Part shown: positions 1-4,573 of the stretch, piece by piece
Numbering within the stretch: the stretch's first letter is position 1
How the letters are laid out: each line of letters opens with the position of its first letter
Source: Verrucomicrobia bacterium UBA3750
GTDB taxonomy: Bacteria; Verrucomicrobiota; Kiritimatiellia; RFP12; UBA1067
Length of the DNA: 9,530 bases
NCBI GenBank assembly: GCA_002371755.1
Contig: DFGM01000060.1
Location: forward strand, 1-9,530
Reading direction: 5' to 3'
Position numbers and translations under genes: made by a program
The notes under the pieces: generated by a model
Seen by the model: the letters and a program-made list of their open reading frames with translations, nothing else
Told to the model about the DNA's origin: nothing
Database searches by the model: none

Positions 1-225
1 GTCGTAATCGACACGCTCGTGCGGCACCACACGCATCCGCACCAGCATACCTTCACGCATTTCCACGGCGGCAGCGTCCACACGCACACGATCACGCACA
101 CCCACGGCCACGATCATTTCATGACAGACGCAACCCATACGCACCACCATCCTGTCTCGGAACTGGAACAAGCCGTTGCACACAACCCCGCCGCGAATGA
201 CGGCGAAAGAAAGACATCGACATGA
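1..225 (+). CDS. C-terminal tail of an unidentified His-rich protein (5' partial)
   Basis: The reading frame is open through the left edge, so only the last 74 residues are visible; a GTG at position 19 is in frame but need not be the start. From about residue 9 of the visible part, 17 of 42 residues are histidine, mostly alternating with Thr, Pro, Gly or Asp. Such stretches bind Zn, Ni or Co in metal transporters, metallochaperones and metal-responsive proteins, but no catalytic or transport domain is visible and I do not recognise the family. After the His tract come a short acidic helix-like segment and a Lys/Thr end. The TGA stop overlaps the ATG of the downstream acetyltransferase (ATGA, 222-225), which indicates translational coupling. 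The reading frame itself is secure; any metal role is inference. Confidence 0.7.
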   Translation, partial: VVIDTLVRHHTHPHQHTFTHFHGGSVHTHTITHTHGHDHFMTDATHTHHHPVSELEQAVAHNPAANDGERKTST

Positions 226-779
226 CGGAAAAAGAGAAAATGCTCGCTGGCATGATTTACGATGCCAACAACAATGCGGAACTCGAACGCGAACGCACGC
301 TGGCGAAGGAGCTGTGCCATGAGTTCAATAATGTCTCTCCGACGGAGACCGGCCGTCAACGCGAAATACTCAGGCAACTGCTCGGAAAGACGCATGGCGA
401 CAGTTTCACGATTCTGCCGGCCTTCTGGTGCGATTACGGCTACAACATCGAAATCGGCGCGAACTTCTTCGCCAACCACAATACCGTGATTCTCGATGGC
501 GCCAAGGTGAAGTTCGGCGACAACGTGTTCATCGCGCCGAATTGCAGCTTCTACACCGCGGGGCATCCATTGGATGTAGAGCGCCGCAACAAGGGGTTGG
601 AATACGCCTACCCTATCACCATCGGCGACAACGTGTGGATCGGCGGCAATGTGACGGTGTGCCCCGGCGTGACCATCGGCAGCAACGTCGTCATCGGCGC
701 CGGCGCGGTCGTCGTGCACGACATTCCCGCCAACTCGCTCGCGTTCGGCGTTCCTGCAAAGGTGGTAAAGGAGATATGA
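222..779 (+). CDS. maa: Maltose/galactoside O-acetyltransferase family enzyme (left-handed beta-helix)
   Basis: A cytoplasmic acetyl-CoA-dependent O-acetyltransferase of the Maa/LacA/NodL type, which in the family transfers acetyl to the 6-hydroxyl of maltose, glucose or galactosides. The 185-residue length is normal. The N-terminal ~55 residues (EKMLAGMIYDANNNAEL...) are the Mac domain typical of these enzymes. They are followed by hexapeptide repeats (IEIGAN, VKFGDN, ITIGDNVWIGGN, VTIGSNVVIGAG) that build the beta-helix. The catalytic histidine is in YTAGHPLD at about residue 115, and the family end motif FGVPAKVVKEI is intact. The exact sugar substrate cannot be read from the sequence, so the symbol marks the family and not a proven orthologue. 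The ATG overlaps the upstream stop by 4 bases, and the gene's own stop overlaps the next ATG in the same way. Confidence 0.95.
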   Translation: MTEKEKMLAGMIYDANNNAELERERTLAKELCHEFNNVSPTETGRQREILRQLLGKTHGDSFTILPAFWCDYGYNIEIGANFFANHNTVILDGAKVKFGDNVFIAPNCSFYTAGHPLDVERRNKGLEYAYPITIGDNVWIGGNVTVCPGVTIGSNVVIGAGAVVVHDIPANSLAFGVPAKVVKEI

Positions 780-1216
780 GAAACGGTCAACAGGCAATCG
801 ACGACAACCGCGAGGCAATGCGTCTTTTTGAAGCGTGCATCAACACTAACGACCTTGAGCTGGGCCGCATGCTCATCGCTGAAACGGCGGCGTTCGACAC
901 GCCTGTTTCGCCTACGCCGCTTTACGGCGCGGAAGGGTATTTGAGCGTCGTCGGTCTCATGCGCAAGAGTTTCCCGGATGTGCAGTGGAAGCTTGTCGAT
1001 ATGGTGGCGGACGCGAATACTGTCGCCGTCCAGTGGGAATGTTCCGGCACTTTCAATGGCAAAGCGCCGTTCGCCGGACTTCAGCCGAACGGACGCAGGT
1101 TCACGACCACGGTAATGAACTTCTACTCGTTCGACTCGGATGGTAGAATCTGCAAGGACGTCGCCGCAACCGGCATCGCGGGCATCTTGCAAGGAATTGG
1201 TGCAATTCCGCAATGA
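776..1216 (+). CDS. SnoaL-like / NTF2-fold ester cyclase-type protein
   Basis: A 146-residue protein of the SnoaL-like polyketide cyclase/NTF2 superfamily. Family hallmarks are an N-terminal helix pair (EAMRLFEACINTNDLELG), a strand with Tyr-Gly then a helix (LYGAEGYLSVVGLMRKSFPD), and the beta-sheet run VQWKLVDMVADANTVAVQW, ECSGTF, FTTTVMNFYSFDSDGRI. Characterised members are intramolecular aldol cyclases or dehydratases, but most bacterial stand-alone copies have no known substrate and none can be assigned here. The ATG at 776 is chosen because AAAGGAGA (767-774) precedes it and it makes an ATGA overlap with the acetyltransferase stop. Longer upstream extensions in this frame are only a shadow of that gene. 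It probably shares a transcript with its left-hand neighbours. Confidence 0.88.
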   Translation: MRNGQQAIDDNREAMRLFEACINTNDLELGRMLIAETAAFDTPVSPTPLYGAEGYLSVVGLMRKSFPDVQWKLVDMVADANTVAVQWECSGTFNGKAPFAGLQPNGRRFTTTVMNFYSFDSDGRICKDVAATGIAGILQGIGAIPQ

Positions 1217-1416
1217 AATCGATGAAAACTTTCTCTTGCCTGGAAATTGCCGCCATCGATGGAGGCGAGGCGGGTGCCGCGTTCCTCGGTTCGCAGGGCG
1301 ACGAATGGGACGCGCAGAAGGACATGCTCTGCGATATGTCCGGCACTGTTTGTTCAGTATCGTCTTTCTTGTCATTCAACAGCAATGAAGATGCAAGGAG
1401 GTCTTGCAATGTCTGA
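1213..1416 (+). pseudogene. C-terminal remnant of a YjdF/DUF2238 family membrane protein
   Basis: This 67-residue frame starts with an ATG overlapping the SnoaL stop (ATGA). Residues about 8-45 (LEIAAIDGGEAGAAFLGSQGDEWDAQKDM and on) match the conserved C-terminal segment of DUF2238/YjdF inner-membrane proteins as I recall it, whose signature is G-T-Q-G-D-x-W-D-x-Q-x-D-M. Full members are about 200 residues with several transmembrane helices before this segment; none are present here. The last ~20 residues run over the next gene's ribosome-binding site and look non-homologous. I read it as the end of a deleted gene fused to the operon. The alternative, a short functional peptide, is less likely. 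The match is from memory and not from a search. Confidence 0.6.
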
Positions 1417-1798
1417 TCTGGTATCGCTCGCAGTCGGTATTGCTGCGCACAGGCGAATTAATACTCTTAAGAGTGACATGCGAGCGCAGAAGCTCAGTGT
1501 TGACGAAAGTGAACTTTCTGCCGTTTCCATGCGACAGGATATTGAGAAGCTCTATATGCTTGTCGAGGCACTGTGGTGCATCGTCAAGGAAACGTCCGGA
1601 CTGGGTGACGAAGAATTGATTGAGCTTGTAAAGCAGATTGACATGCAAGACGGCAAGCTCGATGGTCGAAATTCCGCAAACGCAGGCATCCTGAGATGCT
1701 CCAACTGCGGGAGGACGATTTTGAAAGGTCAGTCGAAATGCATATATTGCGGGGGCGAGGTTAAAGACGAATCGCTCTTTAGGCACAACGGCAAATAA
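1409..1798 (+). CDS. Small protein with C-terminal zinc ribbon
   Basis: A 129-residue hypothetical protein. The N-terminus (MSDLVSLAVGIAAHRRINTL) is mildly hydrophobic, then residues ~20-85 are charged and helix-prone and could form a coiled coil. Residues ~95-118 form a zinc ribbon with two CxxC knuckles (CSNCGR and CIYCGG), which predicts binding of one structural Zn. That could serve nucleic-acid or protein binding, but no enzyme motif is seen and no function is assigned. The ATG at 1409 is chosen because a perfect AAGGAGG (1395-1401) sits 7 nt upstream. The gene lies inside the end of the YjdF remnant frame and may be read from the same transcript. No Rho-independent terminator is evident after its TAA. 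Confidence 0.85.
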   Translation: MSDLVSLAVGIAAHRRINTLKSDMRAQKLSVDESELSAVSMRQDIEKLYMLVEALWCIVKETSGLGDEELIELVKQIDMQDGKLDGRNSANAGILRCSNCGRTILKGQSKCIYCGGEVKDESLFRHNGK

Positions 1799-1901
1799 CC
1801 TGATTGTCGCAAAACATCTAATGGCATCGACCGTCTATGTATTCTCTAGTGTGACTTGCAAAGAGGGTGGGTCGATAAAAAAGCCTTAAGCCACTTTGGC
1901 C

Positions 1902-1917
1902 GTGCGTGGCTACGCGC
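1902..1917. repeat. Small hairpin GTGCGT-GGCT-ACGCGC
   Basis: A 6-bp stem with one G-T wobble and a 4-nt loop, lying about 100 bp after the zinc-ribbon gene. There is no T-run after it, so it is not a convincing terminator. Confidence 0.35.
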
Positions 1918-1922
1918 TATGA

Positions 1923-2147
1923 GCGTGCCCCGGAGAAACAATCGAAGAATCCTTCAAGTCCTTTGTCCGTGGCGTGGGAAGCAGGGTTTATCTTTCCGAC
2001 AACCCCGGCAGAGGCCTCAAGATTCGCGAGTTTGCGATTTGTGATATAGACGACACGACCAACACCCGCGTCGTCATCAACGCCAAGAACTGCCGCATCG
2101 ACTCCGAACGCGCCGCGTCCAGGTCGCCATCGGCGAATAAATCATAA
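1923..2147 (+). pseudogene. Start-less coding-like fragment A
   Basis: A 74-codon open stretch between TGA (1920-1922) and TAA (2145-2147) whose amino-acid composition looks like real protein (for example FVRGVGSRVYLSDNPGRGLK and FAICDIDDTTNTRVVINAKN). It has no ATG and no Shine-Dalgarno; the only plausible initiator is a GTG at 1974. I do not recognise the family. It is in the same frame as fragment B (2244-2384), so the two may be pieces of one lost gene, split by a stop and the palindromic element at 2148-2202. Confidence 0.35.
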
Positions 2148-2202
2148 GCCGCAAAGAACACAAAGTCCACGAAGGCTATGTGTTCTTTGTGATCTTTGTG
2201 GC
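2148..2202. repeat. Imperfect palindrome of the AAAGAACACAAAG type
   Basis: The left arm 2148-2165 (GCCGCAAAGAACACAAAG) pairs with the right arm 2185-2202 (CTTTGTGATCTTTGTGGC) at 16 of 18 positions across a 19-nt loop. Short palindromes built from AAAGAACACAAAG words recur as intergenic elements in many environmental and gut bacterial genomes, from my general recognition. It begins directly after the TAA of fragment A. A small mobile or REP-like element is the likeliest reading. There is no U-run, so a terminator is not supported. Confidence 0.65.
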
Positions 2203-2243
2203 AGAAGTCAAAAAACGGGAAAGGGTAAAAATACGGTGACGAG

Positions 2244-2384
2244 ATGGAGGCTGCCGGGAAAGACCCCGTCATCGGAAAGGATGCGCCGATCACGGTGTCC
2301 GGCGGGAACTTCGGGGCGGAACTCGACGACATCGCCGGCTTCGCCGTCAAACGCTGGCTTGCCTTCGCCAACCCCATGCCGTAA
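2244..2384 (+). pseudogene. Coding-like fragment B (46 codons)
   Basis: An open frame from ATG 2244 to TAA 2382-2384 encoding a 46-residue, protein-like sequence (KDAPITVSGGNFGAELDDIA, then FAVKRWLAFANPMP). There is no Shine-Dalgarno before the ATG, and in-frame codons extend back only to a TAA at 2226-2228. It shares its frame with fragment A and ends just before a strong hairpin, as the 3' end of an older gene would. The family is not recognised; it could also be a small intact ORF, but the missing ribosome-binding site argues against that. Confidence 0.3.
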
Positions 2385-2392
2385 TTCATCCC

Positions 2393-2420
2393 CCGCGCCC
2401 TGCCCCCGCGCAGGGCGCGG
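2393..2420. repeat. GC-rich 10-bp hairpin
   Basis: CCGCGCCCTG (2393-2402) pairs perfectly with CAGGGCGCGG (2411-2420) across an 8-nt loop, 8 nt after the stop of fragment B. No T-run follows on either strand, so it is not a canonical intrinsic terminator, although its place after a reading frame fits a transcript-end or REP-like role. The rest of 2421-2560 is GC-rich with a second 8-bp potential hairpin (2473-2493, better on the minus strand); no gene is seen there. Confidence 0.55.
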
Positions 2421-2625
2421 CATATCCGCTCGGCACTCGCTTACGCTCGGCTTGGTCGCTTCCCCAAGGGTCGCAACCACCCGCAAGGGGCGGTTATGCG
2501 CACGGCATGGGCGGGGCATGGCGCATCATGTCTGTCAAAACAAAAAACACCCGATGAAGTGGGTGAGAATCCTATATTTACCTGCAATTTGCGCACATAT
2601 CATTTTGCAGACAATCCTCGCCTCC

Positions 2626-2654
2626 TTGACTTTTGCCACAAAATATAGTAAAAT
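2626..2654 (+). promoter_or_regulatory. Sigma-70-type promoter of the first toxin-antitoxin operon
   Basis: TTGACT (2626-2631) and TAAAAT (2649-2654) are separated by exactly 17 bp, close to the TTGACA-17-TATAAT consensus. The site is in a locally AT-rich stretch, and the toxin ATG follows 57 bp after the -10. A small hairpin (2667-2694, stems CCGTT/AACGG and AGGG/CCCT) lies between promoter and gene, where a toxin-antitoxin operator would be expected. Transcription start is not shown. Confidence 0.7.
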
Positions 2655-2666
2655 CCCTTCGCTTTT

Positions 2667-2694
2667 CCGTTAGGGTTGCTATGCCCTGAAACGG
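2667..2694 (+). promoter_or_regulatory. Inverted repeat in the 5' leader of the first TA operon (possible operator)
   Basis: CCGTT (2667-2671) pairs with AACGG (2690-2694) and AGGG (2672-2675) with CCCT (2684-2687), with a 2-nt bulge and an 8-nt loop. It sits just downstream of the -10 and 5 nt before the ribosome-binding site. It could be an operator for the cognate antitoxin or an RNA hairpin; only the symmetry is visible. Confidence 0.35.
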
Positions 2695-2711
2695 CGAGCA
2701 AGGAGAAAGAC

Positions 2712-3221
2712 ATGGCAACATCGAGTCCGAAAGAACGGCTAAAGGTCTATTGCGAGACCTCATTCTGGAGCTGGCTGGTTTCGTCACCATCCAGCAATCC
2801 TGATCATGCCGTGAAACAGGCGTGGACTCGAAAATGGTGGGAGCAGGAAAAACCGAAGTGCGTTGTGTATGTTTCCGAGCACGTAATAACAGAGGCATCG
2901 CGTGGCGATACTGAGCAGTCCGGTCTCCGTCTGAACGCTCTCAAAGGAGCGGAAGAACTGGATGGCTCGACAGAGGATGTTGTCAATCTCGCACAGGCGT
3001 TGCTTGCGGCACATGCTGTTCCAGAGAACGAAGTGACAGACGCCTATCATATTGCCACCGCAGCCATACATGAGATGGATGTGCTTTTGACTTGGAATTG
3101 CAGACACATGGCCAATCGCTTTACACTTCCCAAGACCGTGGCGGTAGTGACAAAAGCTGGATATCGCTGTCCGGCCATCGTGACACCAGAAAATTACCTT
3201 AAGGAGGATCTTGATGAATAA
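2712..3221 (+). CDS. PIN-domain toxin-like protein (VapC-related ribonuclease)
   Basis: A 169-residue PIN-fold protein. PIN toxins are Mg2+-dependent endoribonucleases with a cluster of acidic residues. The first acidic position is Glu15 (KVYCETSFWSWL) where many VapC proteins have Asp; this Y-x-E-T-S variant is one I associate with a PIN subgroup that has the W-N-C-R-H motif. The others are Glu61 (ITEASRGD), Asp110 (VTDAYHIATAA) and Asp123 followed by Asn129 (MDVLLTWNCRHMAN), so the catalytic set appears complete. The start is ATG 2712, 6 nt after AAGGAG (2700-2705); the frame extends upstream to TTG 2676 but without a ribosome-binding site. The last 8 bases overlap the downstream antitoxin gene, giving a toxin-first operon behind a near-consensus promoter. 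RNA target unknown. Confidence 0.85.
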   Translation: MATSSPKERLKVYCETSFWSWLVSSPSSNPDHAVKQAWTRKWWEQEKPKCVVYVSEHVITEASRGDTEQSGLRLNALKGAEELDGSTEDVVNLAQALLAAHAVPENEVTDAYHIATAAIHEMDVLLTWNCRHMANRFTLPKTVAVVTKAGYRCPAIVTPENYLKEDLDE

Positions 3222-3414
3222 GCAAGACGACAATCCCGTGATGGACGAAGTTTATGCGACGCGCAAGGAAATCTCCAGCCGGTTCGGCAACGATCCAAAA
3301 CGGTACATCGAATTCATACGAGAAATGAAACGCAAGGCATCCGCCGCCGGCCTCTCATTCCTCGCCTATTGCCAAATGACAGGCGGCATGGATTTGGCAT
3401 CGCCTTTGACGTGA
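3214..3414 (+). CDS. Small partner/antitoxin of the PIN-domain protein
   Basis: A 66-residue protein whose start (DNPVMDEVYATRKEISSRFGND) matches the short partners with a D-P-x-x-E-E-V-R-x-x-R-E-E-I-A-x-R pattern that commonly follow PIN proteins with the WNCRH motif. It presumably binds and neutralises the toxin; no DNA-binding fold can be read with certainty. ATG 3214 is preferred over TTG 3211 because AAGGAGG (3201-3207) lies 6 nt upstream. It overlaps the toxin stop by 8 bases, so the pair is translationally coupled with the toxin first. The C-terminus (LAYCQMTGGMDLASPLT) differs from the usual short acidic or Arg-rich end and could have been altered by the junction with the repeat beginning 13 bp downstream. 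Confidence 0.75.
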   Translation: MNKQDDNPVMDEVYATRKEISSRFGNDPKRYIEFIREMKRKASAAGLSFLAYCQMTGGMDLASPLT

Positions 3415-3426
3415 CAAAATCCTCTT

Positions 3427-3459
3427 CAATCTCAAATCGTGAAACTGCAAATGAAAGGA
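3427..3459 (+). repeat. 33-bp direct repeat, copy 1
   Basis: Identical at 30 of 33 positions to 4209-4241 (shared words CAATCTCAAA, CGTGAAACTG and AATGAAAGGA). It lies 12 bp after the stop of the first TA operon. Weaker similarity may continue another ~30 bp (CAAT, TAA and AGGCGGG words in the same order). The two copies therefore bracket the second TA operon as a ~780-bp unit. Confidence 0.85.
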
Positions 3460-3481
3460 CCAAGCCAATAGACAGTTAAAA

Positions 3482-3519
3482 CGACAAGGCGGGGTGAAAT
3501 CCATACCTTGTAGTTGTCG
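3482..3519 (+). promoter_or_regulatory. Inverted repeat upstream of vapB-like gene
   Basis: CGACAA (3482-3487) can pair with TTGTCG (3514-3519), or alternatively CAAGG (3485-3489) with CCTTG (3506-3510). It lies 10 nt before the AAAGGAG (3529-3535) of the antitoxin gene. Its position suits an autoregulatory operator or a hairpin in the leader; no clear promoter hexamers were found for this operon. Confidence 0.35.
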
Positions 3520-3541
3520 CGGAAAACCAAAGGAGAAAATC

Positions 3542-3784
3542 ATGCCAGCCGTAATGGAACAAGTAGATGGAATGAGTGTAGCAGACAAGATGCGCCTTAT
3601 GGAGTATCTTGTCAAGTCGATTTCCAGCGCGGTCATGCAATATGACGAGGCGGCGAAAGCGCAGCGTGGTGCGAACCGCAATAAACCACGTGTCAGCGAC
3701 TTCATCGGGTACGGCGCAAGATTCCACAAGCTGCGCACGACCGAAGAGTGGATGAAGGAACTTCGGGAGGGCGAAGAGGAATGA
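3542..3784 (+). CDS. VapB-like antitoxin of the second TA pair
   Basis: An 80-residue protein encoded directly before a complete VapC-type toxin. Residues ~10-27 (MSVADKMRLMEYLVKSIS) resemble the amphipathic opening helix of addiction-module components that start L-x-x-x-E-(R/K)-x-x-L-(I/M)-E-x-L. The middle is basic (AKAQRGANRNKPRVSDF), and the C-terminal ~20 residues (RTTEEWMKELREGEEE) form an acidic helix that would be suited to cap the toxin. The start is ATG 3542, 6 nt after AAAGGAG (3529-3535). The TGA overlaps the toxin ATG (ATGA), so antitoxin and toxin are coupled. The family of the DNA-binding part is not clear to me. Confidence 0.75.
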   Translation: MPAVMEQVDGMSVADKMRLMEYLVKSISSAVMQYDEAAKAQRGANRNKPRVSDFIGYGARFHKLRTTEEWMKELREGEEE

Positions 3785-4206
3785 CTTGGGTTGTCGATAC
3801 GTGCATCGTTCTCGACATACTCGACGGGCATCCAGAGTTCGCCGAGATGTCGGCCGGTGCCTTGCAGTCAAAGCTTGACGACGTACTTGCTATCGCTCCA
3901 ATCACGTATTTCGAACTTTCGCCGGCGTTCAACGGGGATGTCGCGGCGCAAAATGCGTTTCTTGACGGACTTTGGATCAACTGCGATTTCAAAGGAGAAA
4001 AGGATGCCGTTCTTTTCGCCCACAAAGCGTGGCACGAACATGTTATACGCAAACGTTCAGGGAACGTGAAGAAACGGCCGATAGCAGATGTTCTCATCGG
4101 TGCATACGCCATGCAGAAAGGCGGCCTCATTACCCGCAACGAGGCGGACTTCAAGACCCTTTATCCAAACCTGACGATCTTCAACCCTATTTCGGCAGCG
4201 TCATAA
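3781..4206 (+). CDS. vapC: VapC-type PIN-domain ribonuclease toxin
   Basis: A 141-residue PIN-domain toxin of typical VapC length. The acidic quartet is visible in order: Asp6 (WVVDTCIVLDIL), Glu45 (ITYFELSPAF), Asp103 (KKRPIADVLIGAYA) and the Asn120/Asp123 motif (LITRNEADF). VapC proteins are Mg2+-dependent endoribonucleases, often cutting tRNA or rRNA, held inactive by VapB. The gene overlaps the antitoxin by 4 bases. The 33-bp repeat begins 2 bp after its TAA, with no terminator between, so the operon appears to be carried inside a repeat-bounded unit. Its two active-site sets differ from the upstream PIN protein, and so does gene order, so the two modules are not recent duplicates. Confidence 0.9.
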   Translation: MTWVVDTCIVLDILDGHPEFAEMSAGALQSKLDDVLAIAPITYFELSPAFNGDVAAQNAFLDGLWINCDFKGEKDAVLFAHKAWHEHVIRKRSGNVKKRPIADVLIGAYAMQKGGLITRNEADFKTLYPNLTIFNPISAAS

Positions 4207-4208
4207 CC

Positions 4209-4241
4209 CAATCTCAAACCGTGAAACTGACAATGAAAGGA
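4209..4241 (+). repeat. 33-bp direct repeat, copy 2
   Basis: Matches 3427-3459 at 30 of 33 positions; the differences are one T/C change and a CA/AC swap. It starts 2 bp after the VapC stop. Three substitutions and no internal gap suggest an old duplication or two cassette ends of the same origin. Confidence 0.85.
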
Positions 4242-4269
4242 ACGGCAATCAGTAACTAACCGGGATATA

Positions 4270-4287
4270 GGCGGGCAACGGCCCGCC
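4270..4287. terminator. GC-rich hairpin after the VapBC operon (possible terminator)
   Basis: GGCGGGC (4270-4276), loop AACG, GCCCGCC (4281-4287) is a perfect 7-bp stem with a tetraloop, 63 bp after the VapC stop. Only a weak AATTT follows, so terminator activity is uncertain. Confidence 0.4.
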
Positions 4288-4317
4288 GCATAGACAATTT
4301 GCGCTGCAAAGCAGTCG

Positions 4318-4453
4318 TCGAAGGAAATGTAGAGAGTTTCACGTCAGACGGCACTTGGCAGAGGAAAACGCATAATGCGTTCACCTCTCTTTGTGTTTCT
4401 GACAAGGCAATCTCTACAGCCTCCTTCGAGACACGAAGAGAGGTTTTCTTTTT
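4318..4453 (+). promoter_or_regulatory. Structured RNA leader with attenuator layout
   Basis: Five helices nest: 4318-4325/4422-4429 (TCGAAGGA/TCCTTCGA, 8 bp), 4328-4335/4411-4418 (TGTAGAGA/TCTCTACA, 8 bp), 4343-4348/4398-4403 (GTCAGA/TCTGAC), 4360-4364/4384-4388 (AGAGG/CCTCT) and 4367-4372/4376-4381 (AACGCA/TGCGTT). The 3' side of the fourth helix also belongs to a 13-bp terminator stem (4384-4396/4431-4443). The nested fold and the terminator cannot form together. This is the usual logic of a riboswitch, a leader-peptide attenuator or a protein-bound leader ahead of a costly gene. I do not recognise a known riboswitch class. The pairings are read directly; the regulatory role is inference. 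Confidence 0.55.
4384..4453 (+). terminator. Intrinsic terminator within the leader of the giant gene
   Basis: CCTCTCTTTGTGT (4384-4396) pairs with ACACGAAGAGAGG (4431-4443) over 13 bp with a single G-U, closing a 34-nt loop, and TTTTCTTTTT follows at once (4444-4453). It lies 120 bp before the ATG of the giant gene, so it would either end transcripts from the TA region or act as a controllable terminator. A smaller alternative hairpin (4431-4442/4446-4457) would compete with it. Confidence 0.6.
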
Positions 4454-4483
4454 GTGTTCGATTGCCGAGTGGCGAAATGGTAG

Positions 4484-4507
4484 GGCGGGCGCGCCGCGCA
4501 CGCCGCC
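4484..4507. repeat. GC-rich hairpin between terminator and giant gene
   Basis: GGCGGGCG (4484-4491) can pair with CGCCGCC (4501-4507) with one bulged G and a 9-nt loop. It lies in a local GC island (4483-4508) unlike the AT-rich gene that follows. Confidence 0.35.
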
Positions 4508-4573
4508 AACACGGAACGAGGACAAGCCCGATCCTTGCGAGGTGAAACGAACGTAGGGCACAAGGAGCAAATC

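Noticed and set aside
428..775. Upstream extension of the SnoaL-like frame into the acetyltransferase gene
   Set aside because: The extension is Arg-rich and low in complexity; a strong ribosome-binding site and ATGA overlap place the real start at 776.
114..818. 234-residue open frame on the minus strand
   Set aside because: It lies antisense to the acetyltransferase, with an Arg/His/Ala/Asp-rich composition typical of a GC-rich shadow frame; no domain or ribosome-binding site.
3427..3520. Integron attC site at the 33-bp repeat
   Set aside because: No matched RYYYAAC/GTTRRRY core pair flanks a palindrome at either copy, and no integrase is visible.
4299..4556. 85-residue open frame before the giant gene
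   Set aside because: It starts at TTG with no ribosome-binding site and runs through the structured leader and terminator; the pairing signals explain the sequence better than coding does. A leader peptide remains a remote option.
4464..4560. tRNA-Leu-like segment (GCCGAGTGGCGAAATGGTAG)
   Set aside because: It resembles the acceptor and D-arm of a tRNA-Leu, but no anticodon stem, no TTCGA T-arm and no matching 3' acceptor strand were found.
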